Origin: UBA5336 sp039034035
GTDB lineage: Bacteria > Pseudomonadota > Alphaproteobacteria > Caulobacterales > Hyphomonadaceae
Assembly (NCBI GenBank): GCA_039034035.1
Contig: JBCCBN010000084.1
Span: 1-12,326, forward strand
DNA: 12,326 nucleotides
Reading direction: 5' to 3'
Part shown: positions 1-6,451 of the stretch, piece by piece
Numbering within the stretch: the first letter of the stretch is position 1
Layout of the letters: each line of letters opens with the position of its first letter
Translations under genes and position numbers: made by a program
Notes under the pieces: model-generated
What the model was told of the DNA's origin: nothing
Database searches by the model: none
The model's input: the letters and a program-made list of their open reading frames with translations, nothing else

Positions 1-7
1 CGCGGTA

Positions 8-799
8 ATGGCACTGCCAGCAGAGCGTACCGGCGTGGTCGCCCGCAAGCTGGGCATGACGCGCATCTTTGATGGCGAGGGGCGGCATGTGCCGGTCACG
101 GTGCTGAGCCTTGAGGGGTGTCAGGTTGTGGGCTTGCGCACCGATGCCGACCGTGAGGTGAGCGTCAATCGCGGGCGGAAGAAAGAGAAGGTCACGCTGA
201 CCCGCAATGACGGGTATTCCGCTGTTGTGATGGGGGCGGGCGACAAGAAGGCCAAGCGCACCGCGAAGGCTCAGCGCGAGGCGTTTGCGCGCAACAAGGT
301 GGCGCCGAAAGCGAAAGTGGTGGAGTTCCGCGTCAAGGGCGACATGCCGGCGCTGGGCGCAGAGGTCCAGGCGGACCATTTCGTGGCGGGGCAGAAGGTT
401 GATGTGGCCGGGATCACGATCGGTCGCGGCTTTGCGGGTGCCATGAAGCGCTGGAATTTTGGCGGCCTGCGCGCCTCCCATGGTGTGTCGATCTCGCACC
501 GGTCGCATGGCTCGACAGGCCAGTGCCAGGACCCGGGCAAGGTGTTCAAGGGCAAGAAGATGGCCGGCCATTACGGGACCGAGCGCCGGACGGTGCAGAA
601 CCTGGAAGTGGTGCGCACCGATGTGGAGCGCGGGTTGATCCTCGTGCGCGGCGCGATCCCTGGTCATGATGGCAGCTGGGTTGAAGTGCGCGATGCGGTG
701 AAGAAGTCCCTGCCGAAGGATGCGCCGAAGGGTGGGTCGTTCAAGGGAACGGCGGGCGATGATGCGGCGGATGCGCCGGTCCAGGAGGGGGCTGAATAA
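8..799 (+). CDS. rplC: 50S ribosomal protein L3
   Basis: L3 is an early-assembly 23S rRNA-binding protein whose long loop reaches towards the peptidyl transferase centre. The N-terminus (RTGVVARKLGMTRIF, residues 7-21) and the central block HRSHGSTGQCQDPGKVFKGK (164-183) are family hallmarks. The Gln-x-Gln at 171-173 lies where PrmB methylates a glutamine in E. coli L3. At 263 residues it is longer than E. coli L3 (about 209). The extra length is an insertion at about 46-67, rich in Arg/Lys/Val, and a C-terminal tail (about 231-263) that turns acidic. The ATG at 8 overlaps an upstream TAA (6-8), presumably the end of rpsJ, whose coding region lies outside the window. Its own TAA overlaps the rplD start by one base. 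Identification is secure; the exact start is slightly less so because the upstream sequence is missing. Confidence 0.97.
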   Translation: MALPAERTGVVARKLGMTRIFDGEGRHVPVTVLSLEGCQVVGLRTDADREVSVNRGRKKEKVTLTRNDGYSAVVMGAGDKKAKRTAKAQREAFARNKVAPKAKVVEFRVKGDMPALGAEVQADHFVAGQKVDVAGITIGRGFAGAMKRWNFGGLRASHGVSISHRSHGSTGQCQDPGKVFKGKKMAGHYGTERRTVQNLEVVRTDVERGLILVRGAIPGHDGSWVEVRDAVKKSLPKDAPKGGSFKGTAGDDAADAPVQEGAE

Positions 800-1728
800 T
801 GCAGCTTGAGGTCAAGACTCTCGACGGGAAGTCGGCGGGCAAGGCTGATCTGGACGATGCCATTTTCGGCATTGAGGAGATCCGCTCTGACCTGTTGCAC
901 CGGACCGTGCGTTGGCAGTTGGCCAAGCGCCAGGCGGGTACGCACAAGACGCAGACGCGGTCTGAAGTGTCTGTGACGACGAAGAAGTATATCCGGCAGA
1001 AGGGCTCTGGCGGGGCGCGGCACGGTTCAAAGAATGCGCCGATCTTTGTGGGCGGCGCGGTGGCGCACGGCCCTCGGGTGCGCAGCCATGCCCACAGCTT
1101 GCCGAAAAAGGTGCGCAAGCTGGCGCTTGCCCATGCATTGTCTTCGAAGGTGAGGGATGGCGCGCTGGTGGTGCTGGATGTGGATGGCGCGGCGACGCCG
1201 AAGACCAAGACCCTGTCGCAACAGCTGGCGGGGCTCGGCATTGAGAATGCGCTGGTGATTGATGGCGTGGCGGTGAACGAGAATTTCTCGCGCGCGGCTC
1301 AGAACATTCCGAACCTGGACGTGCTGCCGGTGCAGGGGCTGAACGTCTATGACGTGCTGCGGCGCCGGACCCTGGTGGTGACCAAGGCCGGGCTTGAAGG
1401 CATCAAGGCGCGGTTTGATGGCACGCTGGTGGTCGGTGGGCCGCAATTCTCCGCCGACAATTTCGTGGATGATATCCAGCTGGTTGACGGGATTGGTCCC
1501 AAGGCTGCCCGGGAGCTCCGCAAGGAAGGCTTCGGTACGCTGAGCGCCTATGCGGGCGCCAGCGATGCCGACCGGTCGGCCGCGCTCGAAAAACTGGGCC
1601 TGGCGGCGAAAGCCGAGCAGCAGGACTGGCTGGCCCAGTGCAAAGAAATGATGGCTGGTGAGCCCCCGCGGGCGAAAGTGGACCGGGACTATGCGGCCCG
1701 CCTGCTGGCCAAGAAGGGAGGGCAGTAG
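799..1728 (+). CDS. rplD: 50S ribosomal protein L4 with C-terminal helix-hairpin-helix extension
   Basis: L4 binds 23S rRNA domain I and sends a long loop into the exit tunnel. In E. coli it also represses the S10 operon. Residues 1-206 form a normal L4: RWQLAKRQAGTHKTQTRSEV (38-57), the tunnel-loop region KKYIRQKGSGGARHGSKNAP (62-81), HAHSLPKKVRKLAL (97-110) and the C-terminal strand RTLVVTKAGLEGI (190-202). The protein then continues to 309 residues, whereas L4 is usually about 200-210. The extra 100 residues contain DIQLVDGIGPKAARELRKEG (225-244), a helix-hairpin-helix signature with the GIGPKAA hairpin. It is followed by KAEQQDWLAQCKEMMAG (271-287) and a basic tail. There is no frameshift or break. 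The start overlaps the rplC stop (TAATG), with a strong AGGAGGGG ribosome-binding site about 8 bases upstream. Core function is certain; the role of the extension is unknown. Confidence 0.97.
   Translation: MQLEVKTLDGKSAGKADLDDAIFGIEEIRSDLLHRTVRWQLAKRQAGTHKTQTRSEVSVTTKKYIRQKGSGGARHGSKNAPIFVGGAVAHGPRVRSHAHSLPKKVRKLALAHALSSKVRDGALVVLDVDGAATPKTKTLSQQLAGLGIENALVIDGVAVNENFSRAAQNIPNLDVLPVQGLNVYDVLRRRTLVVTKAGLEGIKARFDGTLVVGGPQFSADNFVDDIQLVDGIGPKAARELRKEGFGTLSAYAGASDADRSAALEKLGLAAKAEQQDWLAQCKEMMAGEPPRAKVDRDYAARLLAKKGGQ
1417..1725 (+). other. Helix-hairpin-helix domain fused to the C-terminus of L4
   Basis: This segment encodes residues 207-309 of L4, beyond the end of the normal family fold. LVDGIGPKAARELRKEGFGT (228-247) reads as a helix-hairpin-helix (hairpin GIGPKAA), followed by a second predicted helical stretch with DADRSAALEKLG (256-267) and then QQDWLAQCKEMMAG (274-287). 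From memory, the layout (GxGPK hairpin, a 'GFGTLSAYA' stretch, then a DWxxQxK helix) matches the C-terminal tail of many alphaproteobacterial L21 proteins. Helix-hairpin-helix modules bind nucleic acid without sequence specificity, so contact with rRNA is plausible but inferred. The final segment AKVDRDYAARLLAKKGGQ is basic. Confidence 0.75.
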
Positions 1729-1731
1729 GCC

Positions 1732-2031
1732 ATGGCCGAAATCCATCTGAACGATTACGACACGATCCTCTCACCGGTCATCACCGAGAAATCGACGCTA
1801 GTGGCTGAAGAGAACAAGATCATCTTCCGAGTGCCGCTTGAGGCGACGAAGGAAGAGATCAAGCGCGCGATCGAGAACCTGTTCAAGGTCGATGTGACCA
1901 AGGTGAATACCTTGCGCGTGAAGGGCAAGACCAAGCGGTTTCGCGGCATGATGGGCCGTCGGCCGGACTTCAAGAAAGCCATCGTGACGTTGAAGGACGG
2001 CCAGTCCATCGACATCTCGAGCGGGCTGTAG
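1732..2031 (+). CDS. rplW: 50S ribosomal protein L23
   Basis: L23 sits beside the polypeptide exit on the 50S subunit and is the main docking site for trigger factor and a contact for SRP. The 99-residue product has the usual length and motifs: SPVITEKSTLVAEENKIIFR (14-33), ATKEEIKRAIENLFKVDVTK (38-57), VNTLRVKGKTKRFRGMMGRR (58-77) and DFKKAIVTLKDGQSID (79-94). The glutamate in ITEKS is at the position known in E. coli L23 to contact trigger factor. The start lies 3 bp after the rplD stop and is served by GGGAGGG at 1716-1722, inside the end of rplD, so translation is probably coupled. Confidence 0.98.
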   Translation: MAEIHLNDYDTILSPVITEKSTLVAEENKIIFRVPLEATKEEIKRAIENLFKVDVTKVNTLRVKGKTKRFRGMMGRRPDFKKAIVTLKDGQSIDISSGL

Positions 2032-2043
2032 GGGGAACGCGTC

Positions 2044-2880
2044 ATGGCTTTGAAGACATTCAACCCCACATCGCCTGGCCGTCGGCAGCTGGTCCTGGTG
2101 GACCGGTCTGGCCTGCACAAGGGCCGGCCCGTCAAGGCGCTGACCGAGGGCCTGACCAAGAATGGTGGCCGGAACAACAAGGGCCGGATCACGGCGCGCC
2201 GGATAGGTGGCGGCGCCAAGAAGCTCTACCGGAAGGTAGACTTCAAGCGGCAGGCCAAGTGGGACGTGCCCGCGACGGTGGAGCGGTTGGAGTATGATCC
2301 CAACCGGACGGCGTTCATCGCGCTGATCAAATATGCCGATGATGACAGCCTGAGCTACATCATTGCGCCCCAGCGGCTGGATGTGGGCGATACGGTGATC
2401 ACGTCGAAGACCGCGGATATCAAACCCGGCAATGTGTTGCCGCTGAAGAATATTCCGGTCGGTACGATCATCCACAATGTGGAGATGAAGCCGGAAAAGG
2501 GTGGCCAGATCGCGCGTGCGGCGGGCACCTATGTCCAGCTGGTGGGCCGGGACCAGGGCTATGCGCAGATCAAGCTGAGCTCTGGCGAGTTGCGCATGGT
2601 GCTTGAGCGCTGTGTGGCGACGGTCGGAGCGGTGTCCAATCCCGACAATATGAACCAGAACCTCGGCAAGGCCGGCCGCAAGCGGCACATGGGCAAGCGC
2701 CCATCGGTGCGCGGCGTGGTGATGAACCCCTTCGATCACCCCCATGGCGGTGGTGAAGGCAAGTCTTCCGGTGGCCGTCACCCGGTGACGCCCTGGGGCA
2801 AGAAGACCCGCGGCCCCAAGACCCGCAGCAACAAATCGACGGACCGGCTGATCATTCGCCGCCGGAACGCGAAACGCTAA
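2044..2880 (+). CDS. rplB: 50S ribosomal protein L2
   Basis: L2 is a primary 23S rRNA binder needed for subunit association and for peptidyl transferase activity. The 278-residue product matches the normal length. N-terminal blocks GLTKNGGRNNKGRITARRIG (36-55) and RKVDFKRQAKWDVPATVERL (63-82) precede the OB-like and SH3-like domains (VERLEYDPNRTAFIALIKY, 79-97; RAAGTYVQLVGRD, 158-170). The C-terminal loop MNPFDHPHGGGEG (227-239) holds the conserved histidines (His232, His234) that approach the peptidyl transferase centre, one equivalent to E. coli His229. GRHPVTPWGKKTRGPKTRSN (244-263) is the classic tail. It begins 12 bp after rplW with GGGGGA at 2031-2036. Confidence 0.99.
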   Translation: MALKTFNPTSPGRRQLVLVDRSGLHKGRPVKALTEGLTKNGGRNNKGRITARRIGGGAKKLYRKVDFKRQAKWDVPATVERLEYDPNRTAFIALIKYADDDSLSYIIAPQRLDVGDTVITSKTADIKPGNVLPLKNIPVGTIIHNVEMKPEKGGQIARAAGTYVQLVGRDQGYAQIKLSSGELRMVLERCVATVGAVSNPDNMNQNLGKAGRKRHMGKRPSVRGVVMNPFDHPHGGGEGKSSGGRHPVTPWGKKTRGPKTRSNKSTDRLIIRRRNAKR

Positions 2881-2892
2881 GGAGCGAGAGAG

Positions 2893-3171
2893 ATGCCCCG
2901 TTCCACCTGGAAAGGCCCGTTCGTGGATGGCTACCTTCTGAAGAAGGCCGCTGCCGCGCAGGAATCGGAAAAGCGTGTGGTGATCAAGACCTGGTCCCGC
3001 CGCTCCACCATCGTGCCGCAATTCATTGGCCTGAATTTCCAGGTCCATAATGGCAACAAGTTCGTGCCTGTGACGGTTTCCGAGGAAATGGTCGGTCACA
3101 AGCTCGGTGAGTTTGCGCCCACGCGGACCTATTACGGCCACGGTGCCGACAAGAAAGCGAAGAGGCGGTAG
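2893..3171 (+). CDS. rpsS: 30S ribosomal protein S19
   Basis: S19 binds the head of the 30S subunit next to S13 and takes part in bridge contacts with the large subunit near the A-site tRNA. The 92-residue product carries RSTWKGPFVDGYLLKK (3-18), IKTWSRRSTIVPQFIGLNFQ (31-50) and VHNGNKFVPVTVSEEMVGHK (51-70), ending with LGEFAPTRTYYGHGADKKAK (71-90). Length and motifs match the family throughout. It starts 12 bp after rplB, with GGAG at 2881-2884 as the ribosome-binding site, and ends 2 bp before rplV. Confidence 0.99.
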   Translation: MPRSTWKGPFVDGYLLKKAAAAQESEKRVVIKTWSRRSTIVPQFIGLNFQVHNGNKFVPVTVSEEMVGHKLGEFAPTRTYYGHGADKKAKRR

Positions 3172-3173
3172 CG

Positions 3174-3572
3174 ATGGGACAGGCCAAGAACCCTCCAAAG
3201 CAGGCGGCCAATGAGAGCCGGGCCGTGCTGCGCATGCACCGGGGCAGCCCGCAGAAGCTGAACCTGCTGGCCCAGCAAATCCGTGGGCTGACGGCGGAGA
3301 AAGCGCTCAACGAGCTGCAGTTCTCGCGCAAGCGTCCGGCGGAAGATGTCCGCAAATGCCTGCAGAGCGCGATTGCGAACGCCGAGAATAATCACGGCCT
3401 GGATATCGACAGCCTTGTCGTGGCCGAGGCCCATGTGGGCAAGAACATGGTGATGAAGCGCATCCGGGCTCGGGCCCGTGGCCGCGCGGCCCGTGTGATG
3501 AAACCGTTCGCCCAGCTCACCATCGTGCTGCGCGATACATCGATCGAAGCTGAAGAGCGGGAGGCCGCGTAA
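3174..3572 (+). CDS. rplV: 50S ribosomal protein L22
   Basis: L22 contacts all 23S rRNA domains, and its long beta-hairpin lines the exit-tunnel constriction opposite L4. Macrolide-resistance changes are known in this hairpin. The 132-residue protein has SRAVLRMHRGSPQKLNLLAQ (15-34), IRGLTAEKALNELQFSRKR (36-54) and AIANAENNHGLDIDSLVVAE (66-85). The hairpin runs over about 86-112 and includes KRIRARARGRAARVMKP (95-111). The basic N-terminus (GQAKNPPKQAANES) and acidic C-terminus (EAEEREAA) add a few residues to the E. coli length of 110. The start is 2 bp after rpsS, and the stop TAA overlaps the rpsC start by one base. Confidence 0.98.
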   Translation: MGQAKNPPKQAANESRAVLRMHRGSPQKLNLLAQQIRGLTAEKALNELQFSRKRPAEDVRKCLQSAIANAENNHGLDIDSLVVAEAHVGKNMVMKRIRARARGRAARVMKPFAQLTIVLRDTSIEAEEREAA

Positions 3573-4306
3573 TGGGTCAGAAGGTCAATCCCATCGGGCT
3601 GCGCCTGGGCATCAACCGGACCGCCGACAGCCGCTGGTATCGCGACACGGCCGATTTCGGCGTGACGCTGCATGAGGACCTGGCGGTGCGCAAGCATATT
3701 CGGGCCAAGCTGAAGCAGGCTGGCATTTCGAAGATCGTTATCGAGCGCCCGCACAAGAAGTGCATCGTGACGATCCACACCGCCCGTCCGGGCCTGGTGA
3801 TCGGCAAGAAGGGCTCGGACATTGAGAGCCTGCGCCAGTCGCTGTCGAAGATCGTCGCCGATGAGGTGCGGGTCAATCTGGTCGAAATCCGCAAGCCCGA
3901 GATCGACGCGAATTTGGTGGCCGAGGATATCGCTCGCCAGCTTGAGCGCCGGGGGTCTTTCCGCCGAGCGATGAAGCGCTCGATCCAATCGACCATGCGG
4001 CTGGGAGCCCAAGGTGTCCGGGTGATGGTTGGCGGCCGTTTGGGCGGGGCGGAGATCGCCCGAACAGAGCAGTATGCCGAAGGGTCGGTGCCGCTGCACA
4101 CGCTGCGGGCGGACATCGATTATGGCACCGCCGAAGCCAAGACGACCTACGGCATCATCGGCATCAAGGTGTGGATCTACAAGGGCGAGATCATGGAGCA
4201 TGATCCGCTTGCCCAGGACAAGAAGCTGGAGAGTTCCGGCCAGGCGCGTGCCCGTCAGGGCAACCAGCGCGGCCCGGCCTCCGGCCCGCAAGGGGGAGCT
4301 GGCTAA
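3572..4306 (+). CDS. rpsC: 30S ribosomal protein S3
   Basis: S3 lies at the mRNA entry channel of the 30S subunit and, with S4 and S5, gives the ribosome its mRNA helicase activity. The 244-residue protein starts MGQKVNPIGLRLGINR. Its KH domain holds the motif VIGKKGSDIESLRQSL (76-91). FRRAMKR (130-136) supplies the Arg131/Arg132/Lys135 set tied to unwinding in E. coli. VMVGGRLGGAEIARTEQYAE (151-170) and HTLRADIDYGTAEAKTTYGI (176-195) are the C-terminal domain signature. A Gln/Gly/Arg-rich tail (about 221-244) ends it. The start overlaps the rplV stop (TAATG) with GGGAGG at 3559-3564. The stop likewise overlaps rplP. Confidence 0.99.
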   Translation: MGQKVNPIGLRLGINRTADSRWYRDTADFGVTLHEDLAVRKHIRAKLKQAGISKIVIERPHKKCIVTIHTARPGLVIGKKGSDIESLRQSLSKIVADEVRVNLVEIRKPEIDANLVAEDIARQLERRGSFRRAMKRSIQSTMRLGAQGVRVMVGGRLGGAEIARTEQYAEGSVPLHTLRADIDYGTAEAKTTYGIIGIKVWIYKGEIMEHDPLAQDKKLESSGQARARQGNQRGPASGPQGGAG

Positions 4307-4722
4307 TGCTGCAGCCCAAGCGCACAAAATTCAGGAAGGCCTTCAAGGGCCGGATCAAGGGCATGTCGAAGGGCGGGTTTTCCCTGTCATTCGGTAGCTT
4401 CGGCCTCAAGGCGCTGGAGCCCGAACGGGTGACGGCCCGCCAGATCGAAGCGACCCGCCGGGCCGTGACACGGCACATGAAGCGGCAGGGCCGGGTGTGG
4501 ATCCGGGTGTTCCCTGACACGCCTGTGTCGGCCAAGCCGATCGAAGTTCGGATGGGTAAGGGCAAGGGCTCGGTCGACCGGTGGGTCGCCCGTGTGGCAC
4601 CTGGTCGGATCCTGTTCGAGATCGATGGCGTACCCGAGGATGTCGCGATGGAGGCCCTGCGCCTGGGCGCGGCCAAGCTCCCGGTGCGGACCAAGGTCGT
4701 GAAACGGATTGAGGGGATCTAA
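4306..4722 (+). CDS. rplP: 50S ribosomal protein L16
   Basis: L16 binds 23S rRNA near the A-site tRNA and is needed late in 50S assembly. The 138-residue product is full length, with MLQPKRTKFRKAFKGRIKGM (1-20), ALEPERVTARQIEATRRAVT (36-55) and KPIEVRMGKGKGSVDRWVAR (77-96). Arg82 in VRMGKGKG corresponds to the arginine (Arg81) hydroxylated by RoxA in E. coli; whether that happens here is unknown. Translation starts on the A of the rpsC stop (TAATG), with a purine-rich GGGGGAG at 4292-4298 inside rpsC. The stop is 2 bp before rpmC. Confidence 0.99.
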   Translation: MLQPKRTKFRKAFKGRIKGMSKGGFSLSFGSFGLKALEPERVTARQIEATRRAVTRHMKRQGRVWIRVFPDTPVSAKPIEVRMGKGKGSVDRWVARVAPGRILFEIDGVPEDVAMEALRLGAAKLPVRTKVVKRIEGI

Positions 4723-4724
4723 AG

Positions 4725-4925
4725 ATGGCGAAGATCGCAGACCTCAGAAGCAAGTCCGAAGACCAGCTCAAGGATGAGCTGCAAAAGCTGAAGAAGGAGC
4801 AGTTCAACCTGCGCTTTCAGGCAGCGACGGGACAGATGGAGAAAACCCATCGCGTGAAGGAAGTGCGCCGGACGATTGCCCAGGTGCGCACCCTGCTCCG
4901 CGAGAAGACGGCGCAGAGCGCCTAG
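4725..4925 (+). CDS. rpmC: 50S ribosomal protein L29
   Basis: L29 is a small helical protein beside L23 at the tunnel exit, contributing to the platform used by SRP and trigger factor. The 66-residue product is all-helix by sequence: a first helix SEDQLKDELQKLKKEQFNLR (11-30), the conserved turn FQAATGQMEKTHRVKEVRRT (31-50) and a final helix ending LLREKTAQSA. Length and pattern are normal. GAGGGG at 4711-4716, in the end of rplP, serves as ribosome-binding site. In the classical E. coli arrangement the S10 operon ends one gene later at rpsQ; here rpsQ follows after 13 bp with no sign of termination. Confidence 0.98.
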   Translation: MAKIADLRSKSEDQLKDELQKLKKEQFNLRFQAATGQMEKTHRVKEVRRTIAQVRTLLREKTAQSA

Positions 4926-4938
4926 AGGAGACGGACAG

Positions 4939-5202
4939 ATGCCCAAACGCGTAATGGAAGGTGTGGTGGTCTCCACCAAGGGTGACAAGACCGCCGTGGT
5001 GCGGGTCGAGCGGACCTATATGCACCCGCTCTACAAGAAGATCGTGCGGCGGTCGAAGAAGTACCACGCCCATGACGAGGACAATACGGCCCAGGAGGGC
5101 CAGACGGTGGCGATCATCGAGGCGCCCGCGCGGTCGAAGCTGAAGCGCTGGGAGTTGGTGAGCGGTGATGCGGCAGCGGCCAGTGACGGAGGCGACGCAT
5201 GA
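4939..5202 (+). CDS. rpsQ: 30S ribosomal protein S17
   Basis: S17 is a primary 16S rRNA binder with an OB fold. I place the start at ATG 4939 (MPKRVMEGVVVSTKGDKTAV), not at an in-frame ATG 63 bases upstream. GAGGAG at 4925-4930 is correctly spaced for 4939, and the family begins with this sequence. The upstream codons overlap rpmC and look like frame-shadow sequence. The 87-residue product has VRVERTYMHPLYKKIVRRSK (23-42), HAHDEDNTAQEGQTV (45-59) and IIEAPARSKLKRWELV (61-76), then a short Ala/Asp/Gly tail. The stop TGA overlaps the rplN ATG by four bases (ATGA), implying coupling. Confidence 0.97.
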   Translation: MPKRVMEGVVVSTKGDKTAVVRVERTYMHPLYKKIVRRSKKYHAHDEDNTAQEGQTVAIIEAPARSKLKRWELVSGDAAAASDGGDA

Positions 5203-5567
5203 TCCAGATGCAATCAAACCTCCGCGTGGCAGACAATTCCGGTGCCCGCCGGGTCCAGTGCATCAAGGTGCTGGGCGGAGCCGGCCGACGGTATGCCAGC
5301 GTGGGCGACATCATCGTGGTGTCGATCAAGGAAGCGATCCCGACCGGCCGCGTGAAAAAAGGCGATGTGCGCCGCGCGGTCGTGGTGCGGGTGGCCAAGG
5401 ACATCAAGCGTCAGGACGGATCGGTGATCCGGTTCGACACCAATGCCGCTGTCCTGGTGAACAATAATGGCGAGCCGATCGGCACGCGGATCTTCGGCCC
5501 GGTTCCCCGCGAACTGCGCGCGAAGAACCACATGAAGATCGTCTCGCTGGCGCCGGAGGTGCTGTAG
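5199..5567 (+). CDS. rplN: 50S ribosomal protein L14
   Basis: L14 lies at the subunit interface, next to L19, and is the docking site of the silencing factor RsfS in bacteria that have it. The 122-residue product is the standard length and starts MIQMQSNLRVADNSGARRVQ. It continues with GRRYASVGDIIVVSIKEAIP (30-49), KGDVRRAVVVRVAKDIKRQD (54-73) and GTRIFGPVPRELRAKNHMKI (96-115). The start overlaps the rpsQ stop as ATGA, with GGAGG at 5188-5192 upstream. In most bacteria L14 begins the spc operon. Here no promoter-sized space precedes it, so S10 and spc genes appear fused in one transcription unit. Confidence 0.99.
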   Translation: MIQMQSNLRVADNSGARRVQCIKVLGGAGRRYASVGDIIVVSIKEAIPTGRVKKGDVRRAVVVRVAKDIKRQDGSVIRFDTNAAVLVNNNGEPIGTRIFGPVPRELRAKNHMKIVSLAPEVL

Positions 5568-5569
5568 TC

Positions 5570-5887
5570 ATGGCTGCGAAGATCAGGAAAGGCGACAAGG
5601 TCGTCATCCTCGCCGGCAAGGACAAGGGCCGGGAGGGGACCGTGTTGCGGGTAATCCCGAGCGATAATCGCTGCGTGGTGCAGGGGATCAATGTGGTCAC
5701 CCGTCACCAGAAGCCGGGCCAGATGGACCCTGGCGGGATCAAGCGTTTCGAGGCGCCGATCCATATTTCGAATGTTGCCCATCGCGACCCGACGGACGGC
5801 AAGGCCACGCGTGTGGGCTTCAAGACCGATGACAAGGGCCGGAAGTTCCGCGTCGCCAAACGGTCGGGAGAATCGATCGATGTCTGA
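5570..5887 (+). CDS. rplX: 50S ribosomal protein L24
   Basis: L24 is an assembly-initiator protein that binds the 5' domain of 23S rRNA and sits near the tunnel exit. The N-terminal KOW motif is clear: KIRKGDKVVILAGKDKGREG (4-23), followed by TVLRVIPSDNRCVVQGINVV (24-43) and RHQKPGQMDPGGIKRFEAPI (45-64). The 105-residue length is normal. GGAGG at 5555-5559, inside rplN, is the likely ribosome-binding site. The end of rplX overlaps the start of rplE by eight bases (5880-5887), the longest overlap in the window. Confidence 0.98.
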   Translation: MAAKIRKGDKVVILAGKDKGREGTVLRVIPSDNRCVVQGINVVTRHQKPGQMDPGGIKRFEAPIHISNVAHRDPTDGKATRVGFKTDDKGRKFRVAKRSGESIDV

Positions 5888-6431
5888 TTATACGCCCCGT
5901 CTGAAGACGAAGTATGTGAGCCAGATCCGGTCAAAACTGACTGAGGATTTCGGCTATTCCAATCCGATGCAGGTGCCCAAGCTGGACAAGGTGGTCCTGA
6001 ACATGGGTGTTGGCGAAGCGGTGCAGGACTCCAAGAAGATCAAGCTGGCGCTTGAGGAGATGGCCCTGATCGCTGGCCAGAAACCAGTGGCGACCAAGGC
6101 GCGCAAGTCGATCGCGGGGTTCAAGCTGCGTGAAGGCATGCCGATTGGCGTGAAGGTCACGCTGCGCCGCGACCAGATGTACGAATTCCTCGACCGGCTG
6201 GTGACGATTGCGCTGCCCCGGGTAAAGGATTTCCGCGGGCTGAACGGCCGGAGTTTCGACGGCCGCGGCAACTACGCCATGGGCGTGAAGGAACACATCG
6301 TATTTCCCGAGATCAATTACGACCAGGTCGAGACGATCCGGGGATTGGACATCATCGTGTGCACGACCGCACGCACGAACGAAGAAGCCAAGGCACTCCT
6401 CACCGAGTGTGGCTTCCCGTTCCGGAACTAG
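5880..6431 (+). CDS. rplE: 50S ribosomal protein L5
   Basis: L5 binds 5S rRNA with L18 in the central protuberance and touches P-site tRNA. The frame is open upstream to 5691, but I start at ATG 5880 (MSDYTPRLKTKYVSQIRSKL). This is the family's N-terminus, and GGGAG at 5867-5871 is well placed. Upstream codons are an out-of-frame copy of rplX. The 183-residue product has MQVPKLDKVVLNMGVGEAVQ (30-49), LIAGQKPVATKARKSIAGFK (62-81), REGMPIGVKVTLRRDQMYEF (84-103) and the later RVKDFRGLNGRSFDGRGNYA (116-135). Length is slightly above E. coli (179). The overlap with rplX reads ATGTCTGA. Confidence 0.98.
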   Translation: MSDYTPRLKTKYVSQIRSKLTEDFGYSNPMQVPKLDKVVLNMGVGEAVQDSKKIKLALEEMALIAGQKPVATKARKSIAGFKLREGMPIGVKVTLRRDQMYEFLDRLVTIALPRVKDFRGLNGRSFDGRGNYAMGVKEHIVFPEINYDQVETIRGLDIIVCTTARTNEEAKALLTECGFPFRN

Positions 6432-6451
6432 CGCTGGAGGACTGACAGGCC

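Noticed and set aside
1..8. 3' end of rpsJ before rplC
   Set aside because: Only a TAA at 6-8 and one or two codons are present. Gene order makes rpsJ likely, but the bases themselves cannot support a gene call.
1798..3198. A 466-codon open frame on the minus strand across rplW, rplB and rpsS
   Set aside because: It lies wholly opposite well-identified ribosomal genes, its translation is His/Arg/Leu-rich low-complexity sequence with no family resemblance, and long antisense frames are expected in G+C-rich, codon-biased DNA. The same applies to the minus-strand frames at 1027-1746, 3392-4327, 7165-7842 and 7923-9116.
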